DNA of 15,337 bases from Roseburia sp. CAG:309. Lineage in GTDB: Bacteria > Bacillota > Clostridia > Lachnospirales > Lachnospiraceae. The first letter of the stretch is position 1; every line of letters begins with the position of its first letter. The translations under genes and the position numbers were made by a program. The DNA lies in NCBI GenBank assembly GCA_000434115.1, contig FR894023.1, positions 746 to 16,082 on the forward strand, given 5' to 3'. The notes beneath the pieces were generated by a model that searched no databases, was not told where the DNA came from, and worked only from the letters and a program-made list of their open reading frames with translations. Positions 14,970 through 15,337 of the stretch are shown piece by piece.

Positions 14970-15337
14970 CTTCTTTGTCAAGGCGAAAAGATAGTCCGTA
15001 AAGCCGGCGGCTGGGATATCTTTTGATGCGAAAAGGGCAACCGAACCAATTTTTTTATTGTTATCATAATAATCAACAGAACCGACAGGGGCACCTTTTT
15101 TCAGGGGTGCCTTTTGTGCATCAAAATAACTTATCTTTCTTGTTGGAGCGGCTGCCGTATCCTCGTTTTTCAGCAGATAGGAAAAGGTGTTTTTGGGAAC
15201 CGGCAAAACCTGATCCTCTTTGCCGCCCTGAACCGGAATCGGCTTCAATGCCTGTGTGATATCGGTATCGCGGTAGATGTGGCAGTTGGCAACGCCGTAG
15301 TCAAGCAGCGCCTGTGCTTCGGAAAAACGTTTTTTGT
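14952..15337 (-). CDS. D-alanyl-D-alanine carboxypeptidase, C-terminal part (edge of window)
   Basis: This is the C-terminal ~128 residues of a serine D-Ala-D-Ala carboxypeptidase of the DacA/DacF type, which trims peptidoglycan stem peptides outside the cell. The gene continues past the right edge, so the catalytic SxxK, SxN and KTG motifs are not visible. The identification rests on RFSEAQALLDYGVANC, typical of the end of the S11 domain, followed by a beta-rich C-terminal domain with GAPVGSVDYYDNNKKIGSV. An in-frame TTG at 15248 is internal and is not the start. The protein ends in FALTKKLFHKS after a weakly hydrophobic stretch. It converges with the flippase gene. Confidence 0.85.
   Translation of the reverse strand, partial: KKRFSEAQALLDYGVANCHIYRDTDITQALKPIPVQGGKEDQVLPVPKNTFSYLLKNEDTAAAPTRKISYFDAQKAPLKKGAPVGSVDYYDNNKKIGSVALFASKDIPAAGFTDYLFALTKKLFHKS
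15088..15115 (+). terminator. Possible plus-strand terminator inside the carboxypeptidase gene
   Basis: GGCACC (15090-15095) pairs with GGTGCC (15106-15111), with a 10-base loop, and TTTT follows at 15112-15115. It sits about 120 bases after the flippase stop and could stop flippase transcription. It also encodes part of the carboxypeptidase on the other strand, so it may be coding chance. Confidence 0.35.

Noticed and set aside
15023..15259. 78-codon plus-strand open frame at the right edge
   Set aside because: It is antisense to the D-Ala-D-Ala carboxypeptidase, whose minus-strand frame stays open to the window edge and carries clear family features.

Overview
The window is a 15.3 kb piece of a low-to-mid GC, spore-forming Clostridia chromosome, most likely Lachnospiraceae. 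This is judged from the proteins and signals: strong AGGAGG-type ribosome binding sites, a cysteine-rich AlaRS variant of the clostridial type, bS21, YqfC/YqfD sporulation proteins, a SpoVB/MurJ-like flippase and a DacF-like carboxypeptidase. It is almost entirely ordinary core genome. I see no mobile element, CRISPR array, tRNA or rRNA, and no defence or biosynthetic island.

Region 1 (1-5877) is one tightly packed plus-strand block. It holds a BaiN/HI0933-type flavoprotein, a second FAD-dependent oxidoreductase of the COG2509 type, proB, a DUF896 gene, 5-formyl-THF cyclo-ligase and proA. Several junctions overlap by one base, and the block closes with a strong hairpin terminator at 5841-5877. 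ProB and ProA make glutamate-5-semialdehyde for proline. proC is not in the window, and two small unrelated genes sit between the pair.

Region 2 (5817-8977) holds alaS and rpsU. A near-consensus promoter lies inside the end of the proA terminator and drives alaS. A second promoter drives rpsU through a short structured leader with a doubled Shine-Dalgarno sequence. Two tandem hairpin terminators follow rpsU.

Region 3 (8978-12093) is the sporulation/RNA-processing string yqfC-yqfD-phoH-ybeY. It is preceded by a palindrome-rich spacer with a possible SigE-type promoter. The gene order is a shortened version of the Bacillus subtilis rpsU-to-era cluster, without yqeY, yqeZ, yqfA, yqfB, yqfF, dgkA, cdd and era at their expected places.

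Region 4 (12094-15337) is cell-envelope related. It has a membrane-anchored DUF3048 protein, a 14-helix-type lipid/oligosaccharide flippase and, on the minus strand, the 3' part of a D-Ala-D-Ala carboxypeptidase gene that runs off the right edge. The flippase and carboxypeptidase genes converge and overlap by 18 bp.

I found no convincing new multi-gene system. The best second-look items are regulatory: the rpsU leader and its anti-SD-like terminator arm, the promoter embedded in a terminator before alaS, the palindromes before yqfC, and the overlapping convergent 3' ends.
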